Below, piece after piece: positions 8,421 to 17,590 of a stretch of DNA of 64,000 bases. This stretch comes from JAWKZG01 sp041396125 (GTDB lineage: Bacteria; Pseudomonadota; Gammaproteobacteria; Competibacterales; Competibacteraceae), in NCBI GenBank assembly GCA_041396125.1, contig JAWKZG010000010.1:161695-225694 (forward strand), given 5' to 3'. Positions within the stretch are counted from its first letter, which is position 1. Every line of letters starts with the position of its first letter. The notes below the pieces were generated by a model. The model had not been told where the DNA came from. It saw only the letters and a list, made by a program, of their open reading frames with translations, and did not search any database. The position numbers and the translations under genes were made by a program.

Positions 8421-10012
8421 ATGAAAACTGTACTCATTGGTCTGCTGGGCACTGTCCTGGATAAACGCGGTAAGGGCGTTAAGCGCTGGAATGCCTGGCG
8501 GCCTACAGTAGGCATCTGCATGCAGGATGATTTGCTGGTGGATCGGATCGAACTGCTGCATGATCAGCGGGACGAAGGTCTGGCCCGCACCGTAGAAGCC
8601 GATATTGTGACGGTGTCACCGCAAACGCAGGTCAGGCTGCACGATATCCAGTTCAGCGATCCCTGGGATTTTGAAAACGTCTACAGCAGTTTGCTGGATT
8701 TTGTGGAGCGTTATCCGTTCAAGCCTGAAGAAGAGCGCTATCTGGTGCATATCACCACCGGCACTCATGTTGCGCAGATCTGCTGGTTCCTGTTGTGTGA
8801 GGCTAACTATATCCCCGGCGTTTTGCTGCAAACATCCCCGGACGGGGTGATAAATCGGTAGCCGGCAATGTCCAGCTGATCGATCTGGATCTGTCCAAAT
8901 ATGATGCGATCAGCTCCCGCTTCAAGCGCCAGCAACTGGCCGGGACAGCGTTCCTGAAGTCAGGTATTGCCACCCGCAACGCACAGTTCAACGCCATGAT
9001 CGAGCAAATTGAACGGGTTGCCATTCGCTCCGCAGCGCCGATTTTGATTACCGGCCCTACCGGGGCAGGCAAGTCGCAGCTGGCCAAAAAAATTTACGAA
9101 CTAAAGCATAGGCGCGGCTTGAACCAGGGCGAGTTTGTTGCCGTCAACTGCGCTACGCTGCGCGGTGACAGTGCTATGTCAACCCTGTTCGGTCATAGTC
9201 GTGGCGCTTTTACCGGTGCGCAGACTGCCCGTAAAGGATTATTGGCTAAAGCGCATCAGGGCTTGTTGTTGCTGGACGAAATTGGCGAACTGGGCCAGGA
9301 CGAACAGGCCATGTTGTTGCACGCTATCGAGGAAAAAACCTTTTATCCGGTCGGCTCTGATCAGCCGGTCAGTAGTGCTTTTCAACTGATCGCGGGTACT
9401 AATCGGGATTTACTGCAGCAGATGCGGGCAGGAACCTTCCGGGAAGATCTGCTGGCCCGGATCAATCTCTGGAGTTTTCAATTGCCGGGGCTGAAAGATC
9501 GCCGCGAAGACATCGAACCCAACCTTGATTTTGAATTGCAGCAGGCAGAACAGCAGCTCGGCCATAAAGTAAGCTTTAACAAAGCCGCCCGGGACGCTTT
9601 TTTGGCTTTTGCGAAACAGCCCGAGGCGCTCTGGACGGGCAATTTCCGTGATCTTAATGCCTGTGTGCAACGCCTGGCGACCCTGGCGGAAGGGGGGCGT
9701 ATCACGGAAGATCTGGTGCGGGAAGAGTGCCAGCGCCTACAGCAGTTCTGGCAAGGGTCAAAAAATGATGAATCATTGCCCGCGCTGGAGGACATTCTCA
9801 GCCCCGAACAGCTAGCCGAGATCGATCTGTTCGATCAGTACCCGTTGCGCCAGGTTATTGCCGTTTGTTGGCAATGTCACAGCTTATCCGCTGCTGGACG
9901 GCAGCTGTTTAACCGATCACGTTTGCACAAGAACTCAAGTAACGATGCACACAGACTGCGGCAGTACCTGGCAAAGTTCGGCTTGCGCTTCGAGCAACTG
10001 CGTGAGAAGTGA
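8421..10012 (+). pseudogene. rtcR: RtcR, sigma-54-dependent activator of the RNA repair operon (single frameshift)
   Basis: The first 146 codons encode the RtcR-type CARF sensor domain (KTVLIGLLGTVLDKRGKG, YLVHITTGTHVAQICWFL). After a frame change near 8835-8850 (TSP, then DKSVAGNVQLIDLDL) the other frame encodes the AAA+ domain: Walker A GPTGAGKSQLAKKI, the sigma-54 contact loop as GHSRGAFTGA, Walker B GLLLLDEIGEL, arginine region LLARINLWSFQLPGL, and a C-terminal helix-turn-helix to 10012. One missing base in the TCCCC run would join the halves into one protein of about 531 residues. Everything else is intact, so this is either a recent loss or a sequencing error. RtcR senses RNA-damage products and switches on rtcBA. 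Confidence 0.9.
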
Positions 10013-10132
10013 GTCAGGTAATATGATCATTAAAGATATTTAATTATCTATATAGATAAATATTTTCAGAAACGGATTTTATTGAAATAAATTTTATACA
10101 GATAAAACAATATTTTGAAATTTTACCGCCGG

Positions 10133-10148
10133 TTGGCACTGAAGTTGT
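10133..10148 (+). promoter_or_regulatory. Sigma-54 promoter of the rtc operon
   Basis: TTGGCAC at 10133-10139, five bases, then TTGT at 10145-10148: the -24 GG and -12 GC-type elements with exact spacing. It lies between rtcR, which encodes a sigma-54 activator, and the genes it is expected to control. Transcription would begin near 10160. Confidence 0.88.
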
Positions 10149-10188
10149 AATGACTCCTGACAAGACAGGTATGCAGGAGTTGTTGTCC

Positions 10189-10569
10189 GTGAAAAGTAAT
10201 AAACAACGCCGCCGTGAAATCAAAGCCCGCCGTTTGAAACGTGCCGAAAAGAAACGGCGCAGTACAGTACCGACGCGCTGGGATTTAATGTACGGCAGCC
10301 AGTCCCTGTCTGCGGGATCACAATCACGTTGTTATGTGGATAAGCCCTTCATCTGCAGGGATTGTGGCAGCGCAGAAGTATGGACAGCCGGCCAGCAACA
10401 GTGGTGGTACGAAGTAATCAAAGCTGATCCGTCATCGACCGCTATCCGCTGTCGGGCTTGTCGGCAGCGGGAAAAAGTCCGCAAGGCTGAAGCGAGACGC
10501 ATCCATCTGGAAGGCCTGCAACGAAAACTGGACAAAGCCAATCGTAAAGGAGAGCACTATGGCCATTGA
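10189..10569 (+). CDS. Zinc-ribbon protein of the rtc operon
   Basis: A small basic protein of about 126 residues. It has a lysine/arginine-rich N-terminus and a zinc ribbon made of FICRDCGS and IRCRACRQ around the block VWTAGQQQWWYEV, which matches the probable zinc-ribbon family often found beside rtcB. The open frame begins at ATG 10150, but that codon lies in the -12 region of the sigma-54 promoter and cannot be in its transcript; GTG 10189, 9-10 nt after CAGGAG, is the better start. The last codons overlap rtcB by 11 bp, so the two are translationally coupled. RNA or RtcB binding is a reasonable guess. Confidence 0.83.
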   Translation: MKSNKQRRREIKARRLKRAEKKRRSTVPTRWDLMYGSQSLSAGSQSRCYVDKPFICRDCGSAEVWTAGQQQWWYEVIKADPSSTAIRCRACRQREKVRKAEARRIHLEGLQRKLDKANRKGEHYGH

Positions 10570-11773
10570 AATTACCAATGTAGAACGGGGCGTACCGGTG
10601 AAAAGCTGGACCGTGGGCGTACCTTTTGAGCCTGCCGCCCGGCAACAATTGCAGAATATTGCGGCGCTGCCTTTTGTGCATAAATGGGTGGCAGCTATGC
10701 CGGATGTGCATTTGGGCAAGGGCGCAACCATCGGTTCCGTTATTCCTACCAAGGGTGCGATTATTCCTGCTGCGGTCGGGGTGGATATCGGTTGCGGCAT
10801 GATCGCGGTGAAGACGGATCTGCAGGCCCGCCAGTTGCCGGATAGCCTGAAAGGGGTGCGTGATGCCATCGAACGGGCGATTCCGCATGGTCGGAAACCG
10901 GGTAAGCGGGATCCGGGCAGCTGGCAGAATTTGCCGGAGGATATCGCTGCACATTGGAAACAGTCTCTGCAGGCGCGCTTCACACTACTGTGTGACAAGC
11001 ATCCCGTGTTGAAAAACACCAATAATGTCAAACACCTGGGAACACTGGGTACAGGCAACCACTTTGTTGAAGTATGTCTGGACGAAAACGAGCAGGTCTG
11101 GATCATGCTGCATTCCGGCTCCCGTGGTGTGGGAAACCGTATCGGCGAACATTTTATTCAGCTGGCCAAGAAAGAAATGGAGCGCTTTTTTATCCAGTTG
11201 CCGGACAAAGATCTGGCTTATCTGGTCGAAGGCAGCGACTACTTCAACGATTATGTGGAAGCGGTCGGCTGGGCGCAGGATTATGCCCGGATTAATCGCC
11301 AGGCCATGATGCAGAGGGCGTTGACGGCGTTAGCCAGTAGTTTGAACAAGCCGGTTATAGCCGAACTGGAAGCGGTGAACTGTCATCATAACTACGTGCA
11401 GCAGGAGCACCATTACGGTGCCAATGTCTGGTTGACGCGGAAGGGTGCGGTTAGTGCTCAGGACGGCCAGCTCGGCATTATTCCCGGCAGCATGGGGGCG
11501 CGTTCTTTTATCGTGCGCGGTAAAGGCAATCCGGAAAGTTTCTGCAGCTGCAGTCATGGTGCCGGACGGGTCATGTCGCGCACCCTGGCCAAGAAAACCG
11601 TATCGGTCGAGGAACACGCACAGGCTACCGCGCATGTGGAATGCCGCAAGGATGCCGCTGTGGTGGACGAAACACCGCGCGCCTACAAGGATATTGATGC
11701 GGTGATGGCTGCCCAGGCGGATCTGGTGGACATTGTGTACACCTTGCGACAGGTGGTGTGCGTGAAAGGTTAG
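10559..11773 (+). CDS. rtcB: RNA-splicing ligase RtcB
   Basis: A 404-residue GTP- and manganese-dependent ligase that joins RNA 2',3'-cyclic phosphate or 3'-phosphate ends to 5'-hydroxyl ends. Diagnostic blocks are MPDVHLGKGATIGSVIPT, GVDIGCGM (metal-binding Asp and Cys), LGTLGTGNHFVE, HSGSRGVGN, VNCHHNY and the guanylated His in CSHGAGR. The length is typical of bacterial RtcB. ATG 10559 follows AAAGGAGAGCACT. It overlaps the zinc-ribbon gene upstream and is followed 39 bp later by rtcA, forming an operon behind the sigma-54 promoter at 10133. Confidence 0.97.
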   Translation: MAIEITNVERGVPVKSWTVGVPFEPAARQQLQNIAALPFVHKWVAAMPDVHLGKGATIGSVIPTKGAIIPAAVGVDIGCGMIAVKTDLQARQLPDSLKGVRDAIERAIPHGRKPGKRDPGSWQNLPEDIAAHWKQSLQARFTLLCDKHPVLKNTNNVKHLGTLGTGNHFVEVCLDENEQVWIMLHSGSRGVGNRIGEHFIQLAKKEMERFFIQLPDKDLAYLVEGSDYFNDYVEAVGWAQDYARINRQAMMQRALTALASSLNKPVIAELEAVNCHHNYVQQEHHYGANVWLTRKGAVSAQDGQLGIIPGSMGARSFIVRGKGNPESFCSCSHGAGRVMSRTLAKKTVSVEEHAQATAHVECRKDAAVVDETPRAYKDIDAVMAAQADLVDIVYTLRQVVCVKG

Positions 11774-11812
11774 CGGGACGGTCATTTACAGCCCGCAAGG
11801 AGCAATTATTTT

Positions 11813-12808
11813 ATGGAAACTCTTGTTATCGATGGTCGGATGGGGGGGGGCGGGCAAATTCTGCGTTCGACCCTTACACTGGCCCTGCTGTACGGCAAAA
11901 GTGTGGAGATCCGGCATATTCGGGCCGGGCGTGCCAAGCCGGGTTTGATGCGTCAGCATCTCACCTGTGTCAAGGCCGCGCAGCAGATCAGCCATGCCGT
12001 GGTCTCGGGTGCCGAGCTGGGTTCTTCCAGGCTGTTTTTTGCGCCCGGCCCGGTGCAGGCAGGACACTATCGTTTTGATGTCGGCAGTGCCGGCAGTACG
12101 ACCCTGGTCTTCCAGACCATTTTGTTGCCGCTTCTGCAGTGCCCGGACAACTCCACAGTGGAATTTATTGGCGGCACGCATAATCCGCATGCGCCGCCGC
12201 TGACGTTTATCAAACGCTCTTTCCTGCCTTTGCTGGACAAAATGGGTGGCCGGATCGAATTGAAAACCGGGCGCTGGGGTTTTATGCCGGTCGGGGGTGG
12301 TCAGTGGCAGGTTACACTCAGGCCATCCCGCCTACAGCCCCTGACCTGTCTGCAGCGCGGTAAACTGACAGGATCAGTGTTGACCGCCTATGAAGTCGGG
12401 CTGCCTAACCGGGTTGCGGAACGGGAACTGCAAAGTTATCGCAAAACCAGTTCTGTGAGCATTGACGACTGCCGTATTCGCAAGCCGCTGGCAGGCTCGC
12501 CCGGCAATCTGCTGGTGCATGATCTGGAATTTGAAAATACCCGTTTGTGTTTTACCCAGCTGGGACGGCCGCGTCTCCGGGCTGAAAAAGTTGCCGCTGA
12601 ACTGCAGGCAAGTGTGCATCAGTATCTGGCTAGTGATTATGTGCTGGATGAATTTCTGACCGATCAGATCATGTTGCCGATGCTGGTGGCTGGCGGTGGC
12701 CGGTTCAGCTGCGGGCCTTTGTCCCTGCATGCCGAAACCAACCGGGAAGTCATCAGGCTGATCAGCGGAAAAGAATTATCTTTTGTGGATGGTCAGTTGA
12801 GTCTCTGA
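11813..12808 (+). CDS. rtcA: RNA 3'-terminal phosphate cyclase RtcA
   Basis: A 331-residue ATP-dependent enzyme that turns RNA 3'-phosphates into 2',3'-cyclic phosphates, the substrate of RtcB. It shows GQILRSTLTLAL, IRAGRAKPGLMRQHL, GGTHNPHAPP and the C-terminal block DQIMLPMLVAGGGRF followed by LSLHAETN, whose His is the predicted nucleophile. The family start GxMGEGGGQILR reads DGRMGGGGQILR here: one residue short and without the Glu, within a run of eight G (11842-11849). This may be a natural change, a 3-bp deletion or a homopolymer error. RBS AAGGAG lies upstream. Last gene of the rtc operon. Confidence 0.95.
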   Translation: METLVIDGRMGGGGQILRSTLTLALLYGKSVEIRHIRAGRAKPGLMRQHLTCVKAAQQISHAVVSGAELGSSRLFFAPGPVQAGHYRFDVGSAGSTTLVFQTILLPLLQCPDNSTVEFIGGTHNPHAPPLTFIKRSFLPLLDKMGGRIELKTGRWGFMPVGGGQWQVTLRPSRLQPLTCLQRGKLTGSVLTAYEVGLPNRVAERELQSYRKTSSVSIDDCRIRKPLAGSPGNLLVHDLEFENTRLCFTQLGRPRLRAEKVAAELQASVHQYLASDYVLDEFLTDQIMLPMLVAGGGRFSCGPLSLHAETNREVIRLISGKELSFVDGQLSL

Positions 12809-13000
12809 AAGCCGGGCGCGAACATGCACCAGCGCCGAAAGGCCCGTTTTGCTACAAAACCGCGAAATGAGGCTTTATATTGAAACCGTATCAGAACTAC
12901 GTTACGGGGCCACCTGAACGGAAGTGCTGACAGCCGCTAGAAGGTTTAATGGTGTCGGTTCGGTCGGATCAGTATTTGTCGATACAAGGGTTTCGCTATC

Positions 13001-14275
13001 GTGTTACTAAAGAATCTAGCTTCGATTTGGGCATTGCTCGTGGGGATCTGCCTGCTGATGGTGGGCAACGGTTTACAGGGTAGTCTTCTCGGTGTGCGCG
13101 CCGCTCAGGAAGGGTTCGGGAACAACACAACAGGGCTGGTAATGGCCGCTTTTTTTACGGGGTTTCTCGCCGGTTCGCTGTGGACTCCGAACGCGGTTCG
13201 CCGCGTCGGTCATATTCGGGTATTTGCCGCCCTCGCGTCGTTCGCCTCAATCAGCATTCTGGTCCACGCCCTGGTCGTCGAACCGGTGGCCTGGGGCGTG
13301 ATGCGTTTTCTGACGGGGTTTTGTTACGCGGGAATTTTTGTAGTCGCCGAAAGCTGGCTGAATGATCGTACCGGAAACGAGGGGCGCGGCCAGCTGCTCG
13401 GCATTTATATGCTGACCATGTTCGTCGGTATGGGGGGCGGGCAGTTAATGCTGAATGTCGCCGATCCGGCAAGCAGTGATCTGTTTATCATGGTTTCGGC
13501 CATTATATCGTTCTCGGTGCTGCCATTATTGCTGAGCGCGACGCCGGCACCCGAGATACGAGCACCGCATCCGGTCGGCCTGGCCCGGCTCTACCGTGCG
13601 TCTCCGCTGGGTACGGTAGGCACTTTCGCTGCCGGCATCATCAACGGCACCGTGTTTGGCATGGGCGCGGTTTACGCGCATGCTTCCGGTCTGGATGTGC
13701 GACAAATCTCTTTATTCATGAGCGCATTGATTATTGGTGCGGCGCTGTTGCAGTGGCCTGTCGGTAAGCTGTCTGATCATTTTGACCGGCGTCTTGTGAT
13801 TACCGCTGTGACATTACTGGCTGCTGTTGCAGCGCTGGTTGCAGAGCAGGCAGCCGGAACTTACTGGCCGTTCTTGCTGGCGGTGGCGTGTAGTGGCGGC
13901 CTGTCAATGAGTGTCCACCCACTCTCCATTGCTTACACCAATGATTACCTGAGTCCGGAGGAAATGGTTTCCGCCAGTAGTGCATTGGTGTTGGTACTTG
14001 GGGTTGGGTCGGTCATCGGTCCGCTGGTGACGGGTATATTGCTTGGCAGTGTAGGGCCGTCCGGATTTTTTTGGTGGATAGCGGCCATACATTTTGCGCT
14101 GGCGTTATTCGCCGTATGGCGCATGACACGCCGTGCGGCACTGCCTAACGAAGAGCAGGGAACCTATACCCTGGCCCCGGTGCAGAGTGTGCCCTTTGCA
14201 GAAGCCATCGCCCAGGAAGAAGTGGAGGCGGAAGCGGCCAATGCTGATACGACAAGCGACAAACCGCGTCACTAA
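13001..14275 (+). CDS. MFS transporter (YcaD-like)
   Basis: A 424-residue inner-membrane protein with about 12 hydrophobic segments (for example LVGICLLMVGNGLQGSLLGV, AAFFTGFLAGSLW, FLTGFCYAGIFVVAESWLND). The AESWLN motif after helix 4 and the layout resemble E. coli YcaD and related major-facilitator proteins. GTG 13001 is the start. The last 40 residues are a hydrophilic acidic tail (QEEVEAEAANADTTS) that is probably cytoplasmic. The substrate is unknown. It is a single gene, convergent with DUF2076. Confidence 0.9.
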   Translation: MLLKNLASIWALLVGICLLMVGNGLQGSLLGVRAAQEGFGNNTTGLVMAAFFTGFLAGSLWTPNAVRRVGHIRVFAALASFASISILVHALVVEPVAWGVMRFLTGFCYAGIFVVAESWLNDRTGNEGRGQLLGIYMLTMFVGMGGGQLMLNVADPASSDLFIMVSAIISFSVLPLLLSATPAPEIRAPHPVGLARLYRASPLGTVGTFAAGIINGTVFGMGAVYAHASGLDVRQISLFMSALIIGAALLQWPVGKLSDHFDRRLVITAVTLLAAVAALVAEQAAGTYWPFLLAVACSGGLSMSVHPLSIAYTNDYLSPEEMVSASSALVLVLGVGSVIGPLVTGILLGSVGPSGFFWWIAAIHFALALFAVWRMTRRAALPNEEQGTYTLAPVQSVPFAEAIAQEEVEAEAANADTTSDKPRH

Positions 14276-14303
14276 TCCTCATGGTGCGGGTAATCTTTAA
14301 CAT

Positions 14304-14343
14304 GGCGGCCTGGTCTCAAGTCTGACTCGAGGCCAGGACCGCC
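14304..14343. terminator. Hairpin between convergent genes
   Basis: GGCGGCCTGGTCTC and GAGGCCAGGACCGCC form a GC-rich stem with one bulge and a wobble. There is no clear T run, but its place between the convergent MFS and DUF2076 genes suggests a bidirectional terminator. Confidence 0.55.
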
Positions 14344-14364
14344 AGCGGTTGTTATCCGGTCAGA

Positions 14365-14946
14365 CTAGAATTCGTCATCAAAACCGATGTCGCTGCCCCA
14401 GTCATCGCCACCATCCATCGCCATACCGGGATCTTCCTCGGGGGCGGGTTCTTCTGCCGGAGCCGGCGCGGCTTCGGCCTCATCCGCAAACATACCAGTG
14501 ACGGCATTGGCCAGCATCACGCCGCCCGCAACACCCATGGCGGTTTGCATTGCACCGCCGAGAAAACTGCCTTGTGGCGCATTGCGAAAGGCACCGGCCT
14601 GTGCACCCGCCGCGTTCGTACCCGTAGCGGGTTGCGTGGCGACCGGAGCGCGAGCTGCTGCCGGTTTACTGCCGCCACCAAAAAGTCCGCCCAAAAAGCC
14701 GCCGCTGGCCGGTTTTGAGTTCTGCAGTTGTTGCTCCAGCTCCTGCACCCGCTGGTTGAGGCTTTGCAGCGCCTGCTCTTGTACCAGTATGGTCTGTGCC
14801 ATGTAATACGGGGCACCAGGCTGGGCGTCAATAGCCGCCTTAATATGGGCCTCAATGTCAGCTTCACGCTGACTGTTCTGGGCTTCGGCCTGGCGTAATT
14901 TTTCAAACAGGTCGTTAATCATGGTAATCGCTTGTGAGTTCATCAT
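14365..14946 (-). CDS. DUF2076 family protein
   Basis: A 193-residue protein. Residues 1-75 are a predicted coiled coil (AITMINDLFEKLRQAEAQ, then QALQSLNQRVQELEQQLQ). Next comes a glycine-rich linker (GGFLGGLFGGGSK), an alanine-rich low-complexity region, a small hydrophobic block GSFLGGAMQTAMGVAGGVML, and an acidic tail DDWGSDIGFDDEF. This is the standard layout of DUF2076, annotated as a periplasmic ligand-binding sensor-like protein of unknown role. Two ATGs at 14946 and 14943 are both possible; the second is better spaced from GGAG. The next gene on the same strand, Bax-inhibitor-like, lies 54 bp upstream, so they may be co-transcribed. Confidence 0.88.
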   Translation of the reverse strand: MMNSQAITMINDLFEKLRQAEAQNSQREADIEAHIKAAIDAQPGAPYYMAQTILVQEQALQSLNQRVQELEQQLQNSKPASGGFLGGLFGGGSKPAAARAPVATQPATGTNAAGAQAGAFRNAPQGSFLGGAMQTAMGVAGGVMLANAVTGMFADEAEAAPAPAEEPAPEEDPGMAMDGGDDWGSDIGFDDEF

Positions 14947-15000
14947 GTTCTCCGAACAGGTATTGCATTAATTGTAAGAGACGTTGTTACAGCCGTGCCG

Positions 15001-15678
15001 CTAGCCGTCGCCACCGGCAAATCCGAGCAGCTGCAACAGACTGATAAACAGGTTGAAGATCGACACGAACAGGGTCACCGTAGCCATGATGTAATTGGTC
15101 TCACCGCCATTGATGATCTCGCTGGTCTGGTACAGGATCAGGCCGCTCATCAGCAGCACAAACAGTGCTGATACCGCCAGTGACAGCGCCGGAATGGCAA
15201 ACAGATAAGCACCGATACCCGCCAGAAACGCCACCAGAATGCCAACCGCCAGAAAACCGCCCATAAAGCTGAAGTCACGCCGACTGATCAGGGCATAGGC
15301 AGACAGTCCAAGGAAAATAGCACCGGTTCCGGCCATGGCTGTCATAACGATCTGGCCACCGCCGGGCAGACTGAGATACTGACCGATAATCGGTCCGAGC
15401 GTTACACCCATAAAACCGGTCAGGGCAAATACAAATACCAGCCCAAGTGCGCTATTGCGAAAGCGGGTAGTCAGGAACAACAGCCCGAAATACCCGACCA
15501 GCGTGATCAGCAAGCCTGGATGCGGCCACTGCATGGCGAGCGACAGCCCCGCCATCGCACCACTGAACAGCAACGTCATTGCCAGCAGGGCATAGGTGTT
15601 GCGCAAGACCTTATGGCTTGCCAGTGATGCTGCGCCTGGTGCACCACGAGCAATGGTGTTCATGTTGACAGTGTTCAT
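15001..15678 (-). CDS. Bax inhibitor-1/YccA family membrane protein
   Basis: A 225-residue protein with seven hydrophobic segments, including LVGYFGLLFLTTRFRNSALG, LTGFMGVTLGPIIGQYLSL, FLGLSAYALISRRDFSFMG and the typical end LFVSIFNLFISLLQLLGF. These match the BI-1/YccA/YbhL family of inner-membrane proteins, thought to handle ions or to associate with FtsH. The Asp in the last helices that defines BI-1 calcium channels is not evident; YETSEIINGG-like sequence (LYQTSEIINGG) is present. It is divergent from nhaR across a 150-bp AT-rich spacer containing a 9-bp inverted repeat. Confidence 0.9.
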   Translation of the reverse strand: MNTVNMNTIARGAPGAASLASHKVLRNTYALLAMTLLFSGAMAGLSLAMQWPHPGLLITLVGYFGLLFLTTRFRNSALGLVFVFALTGFMGVTLGPIIGQYLSLPGGGQIVMTAMAGTGAIFLGLSAYALISRRDFSFMGGFLAVGILVAFLAGIGAYLFAIPALSLAVSALFVLLMSGLILYQTSEIINGGETNYIMATVTLFVSIFNLFISLLQLLGFAGGDG

Positions 15679-15766
15679 TTACGTACCTTTGCAGTTAAGC
15701 AGTGAGTGACTTTATTGCACTATCATAAACGTTTTATTATTTTTGAAAATTCGAATGTTTTTTAAA

Positions 15767-15791
15767 AATAGTTCGGTTTTTACGAACTATT
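15767..15791. promoter_or_regulatory. Inverted repeat in the divergent BI-1/nhaR spacer
   Basis: AATAGTTCG (15767-15775) and CGAACTATT (15783-15791) are perfect 9-bp arms around a 7-nt AT spacer, 41 bp before the nhaR start. The position and symmetry fit an operator, perhaps for NhaR itself. Confidence 0.5.
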
Positions 15792-15831
15792 AAGATAAAT
15801 TTGAACATGTCTCACGAGTTCTGGCAGGGCT

Positions 15832-16743
15832 ATGCGTCATCTAAACTACAAGCATCTCTATTATTTCTGGACAGTGGCCAAGGAAGGCAGTATCCGCCGT
15901 GCCAGCGAACTGCTGCACCTGACACCACAAACCATCAGTGGTCAGTTGGCGCTCTTGGAGCAGGAGGCCGGTGCACCGCTGTTTGCCAAGGCGGGTCGTA
16001 ATCTTGCTCTGACCGATGTCGGGCAACTGGTATATGGCTATGCCGAAGAAATCTTTTCGCTTGGCGCAGAGCTTGAAGAAATACTGCGTAACCAGGAAGG
16101 GGGGCGGCCGTTGCAGTTTGCGGTAGGCGTTGCTGATGTGGTTCCCAAACTGATTGCTTACCGTTTGCTGGAACCGGCACTGCGACTGCCTGATCCGGTA
16201 CGCATCGTAGGCCATGAAAACAAGCTGGATAATCTGCTGGCCGATATCGCGGTACACAAGCTGGATATGGTGCTGGCCGACAGCCCGATTCGTTCCAATC
16301 TGAATGTGCGCGCTTTCAACCATTTATTGGGCGAGTGCGGCGTCACTTTTTTTGCTGTGCCGGAGCTGGCGGCAAGCTTGCAGGAAAATTTTCCTTATTC
16401 ACTGGATCAGACACCGGTCTTGTTGCCGACGCCGAGTGCGGTGATACGGGGAAGCCTGATGCAATGGTTCGATCAGCTCAATATACAACCCCGGATCGTT
16501 GGCGAATTTGATGATGGAGCTTTGCTGATGGCTTTTGGCCAGGCGGGCATAGGGGTGTTCAGTGCGCCCAGTGTGATTGAGGCGGAGATCATCAAACAGT
16601 ATCAGGTTGCACCGATTGGTCAGACCGATCAGGTGCGTCAGCAGTTTTATGCGATTTCAGCCGAACGTCGGCTCAAACATCCCGCTGTTGTCGCGATCAG
16701 CACGGCAGCGCGGTCTAATTTATTTGCCAGTGATTCAGTATAA
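15832..16743 (+). CDS. nhaR: NhaR-type LysR transcriptional activator
   Basis: A 303-residue protein with the specific NhaR opening LNYKHLYYFWTVAKEGSI, helix-turn-helix LHLTPQTISGQLALLEQEAG, and the block EEIFSLGAELEEILR. The C-terminal effector domain is full length. In enterobacteria NhaR senses sodium and pH and activates the nhaA antiporter; no antiporter gene is adjacent here, so the local target may be the divergent BI-1 gene (inference). A palindromic site lies in the spacer. ATG 15832 is the only start consistent with the family N-terminus. Confidence 0.92.
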   Translation: MRHLNYKHLYYFWTVAKEGSIRRASELLHLTPQTISGQLALLEQEAGAPLFAKAGRNLALTDVGQLVYGYAEEIFSLGAELEEILRNQEGGRPLQFAVGVADVVPKLIAYRLLEPALRLPDPVRIVGHENKLDNLLADIAVHKLDMVLADSPIRSNLNVRAFNHLLGECGVTFFAVPELAASLQENFPYSLDQTPVLLPTPSAVIRGSLMQWFDQLNIQPRIVGEFDDGALLMAFGQAGIGVFSAPSVIEAEIIKQYQVAPIGQTDQVRQQFYAISAERRLKHPAVVAISTAARSNLFASDSV

Positions 16744-16895
16744 TATATATTTATTATATCATCATCATATTTATTGCCTTAATAATCCCCAGCTGCAAAC
16801 CCACATCAAAAACTCAACTACTTTATTATTACTCACACGAATTCATGCTTAGCAAAAGGGACTAGAACTAGACCTGGATGAACGTTTAATATATA

Positions 16896-16913
16896 TTTGA
16901 ACAAATGTTCAAA
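16896..16913. promoter_or_regulatory. Operator-like palindrome upstream of tetR gene
   Basis: TTTGAACA-AA-TGTTCAAA, perfect 8-bp arms, 23 bp before the TetR start at 16936. This is the usual position of an autoregulatory TetR operator. Confidence 0.7.
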
Positions 16914-16935
16914 ATTATTTTTCAGAGAACTCATT

Positions 16936-17517
16936 ATGGCCAATACAATTAAGTACGATCGGCGGGACGTTATCCAGAAAGCCACTGACTTGTTTTGGAA
17001 AAAAGGATTTCACGCAACCTCGATGCGTAATTTGCAGGAAGCGATTGATATGCGCCCCGGCAGTATTTACGCCAGCTTTGGAAGCAAAGAGGGTTTGTTT
17101 AAGGAAACCTTGCAACACTACGCCAATGAGAGTCTGGCGCGATTGAACTCGTTTGCGGATACCCACGAATCGCTGCTTGATGCACTGCGGGAATTCTTAA
17201 GTAGCGTAGTGATCAGCCAGACACAAGCACCTAGTAATATGTGTATGTTAGTAAAAACCATTTCGGAGTTGACTGATGACAATGCCGAGTTACTGGCAGA
17301 AGCGCAGCGGTTACTAGGAAAAATGGAGGCAGCATTTGCAGAACTATTCGCGCAGGCCCAAGCCAATGGCGAGTTAGATAGCAGCAAAAACCCTAAGCGT
17401 TTGGCCAGTTTGCTGCAGATGCAAGTAATGGGTTTACGAGCTTACGCCCGAGCTAATAAAGGCTCCGAAACGAATATAAAAGCATTGGTGGATGATGCTT
17501 TTGCCTCTCTGTTATGA
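16936..17517 (+). CDS. TetR/AcrR family transcriptional regulator
   Basis: A 193-residue repressor. The N-terminal DNA-binding domain reads KATDLFWKKGFHATSMRNLQ and RPGSIYASFGSKEGLFKETL. The C-terminal ligand domain contains CMLVKTISELTDDNAELLAE, typical of the AcrR/NemR branch with a conserved Cys (about residue 104) that could be redox or electrophile sensing (inference). ATG 16936 gives the family start MANTIKYDRRD. An 18-bp palindrome immediately upstream suggests autoregulation. The neighbouring GST and FrnE-like genes would suit an electrophile-stress regulon. Confidence 0.9.
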   Translation: MANTIKYDRRDVIQKATDLFWKKGFHATSMRNLQEAIDMRPGSIYASFGSKEGLFKETLQHYANESLARLNSFADTHESLLDALREFLSSVVISQTQAPSNMCMLVKTISELTDDNAELLAEAQRLLGKMEAAFAELFAQAQANGELDSSKNPKRLASLLQMQVMGLRAYARANKGSETNIKALVDDAFASLL

Positions 17518-17590
17518 TTTCTTTTTCGAAAAAATAAATCAGATATCCAGGATTTTATCAAGCGCTCAGATCGGGATAAATACTAACCTG

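Noticed and set aside
14387..14806. 139-codon plus-strand ORF opposite DUF2076
   Set aside because: Ser/Ala/Pro-rich low-complexity translation caused by the repeats of the real gene on the other strand.
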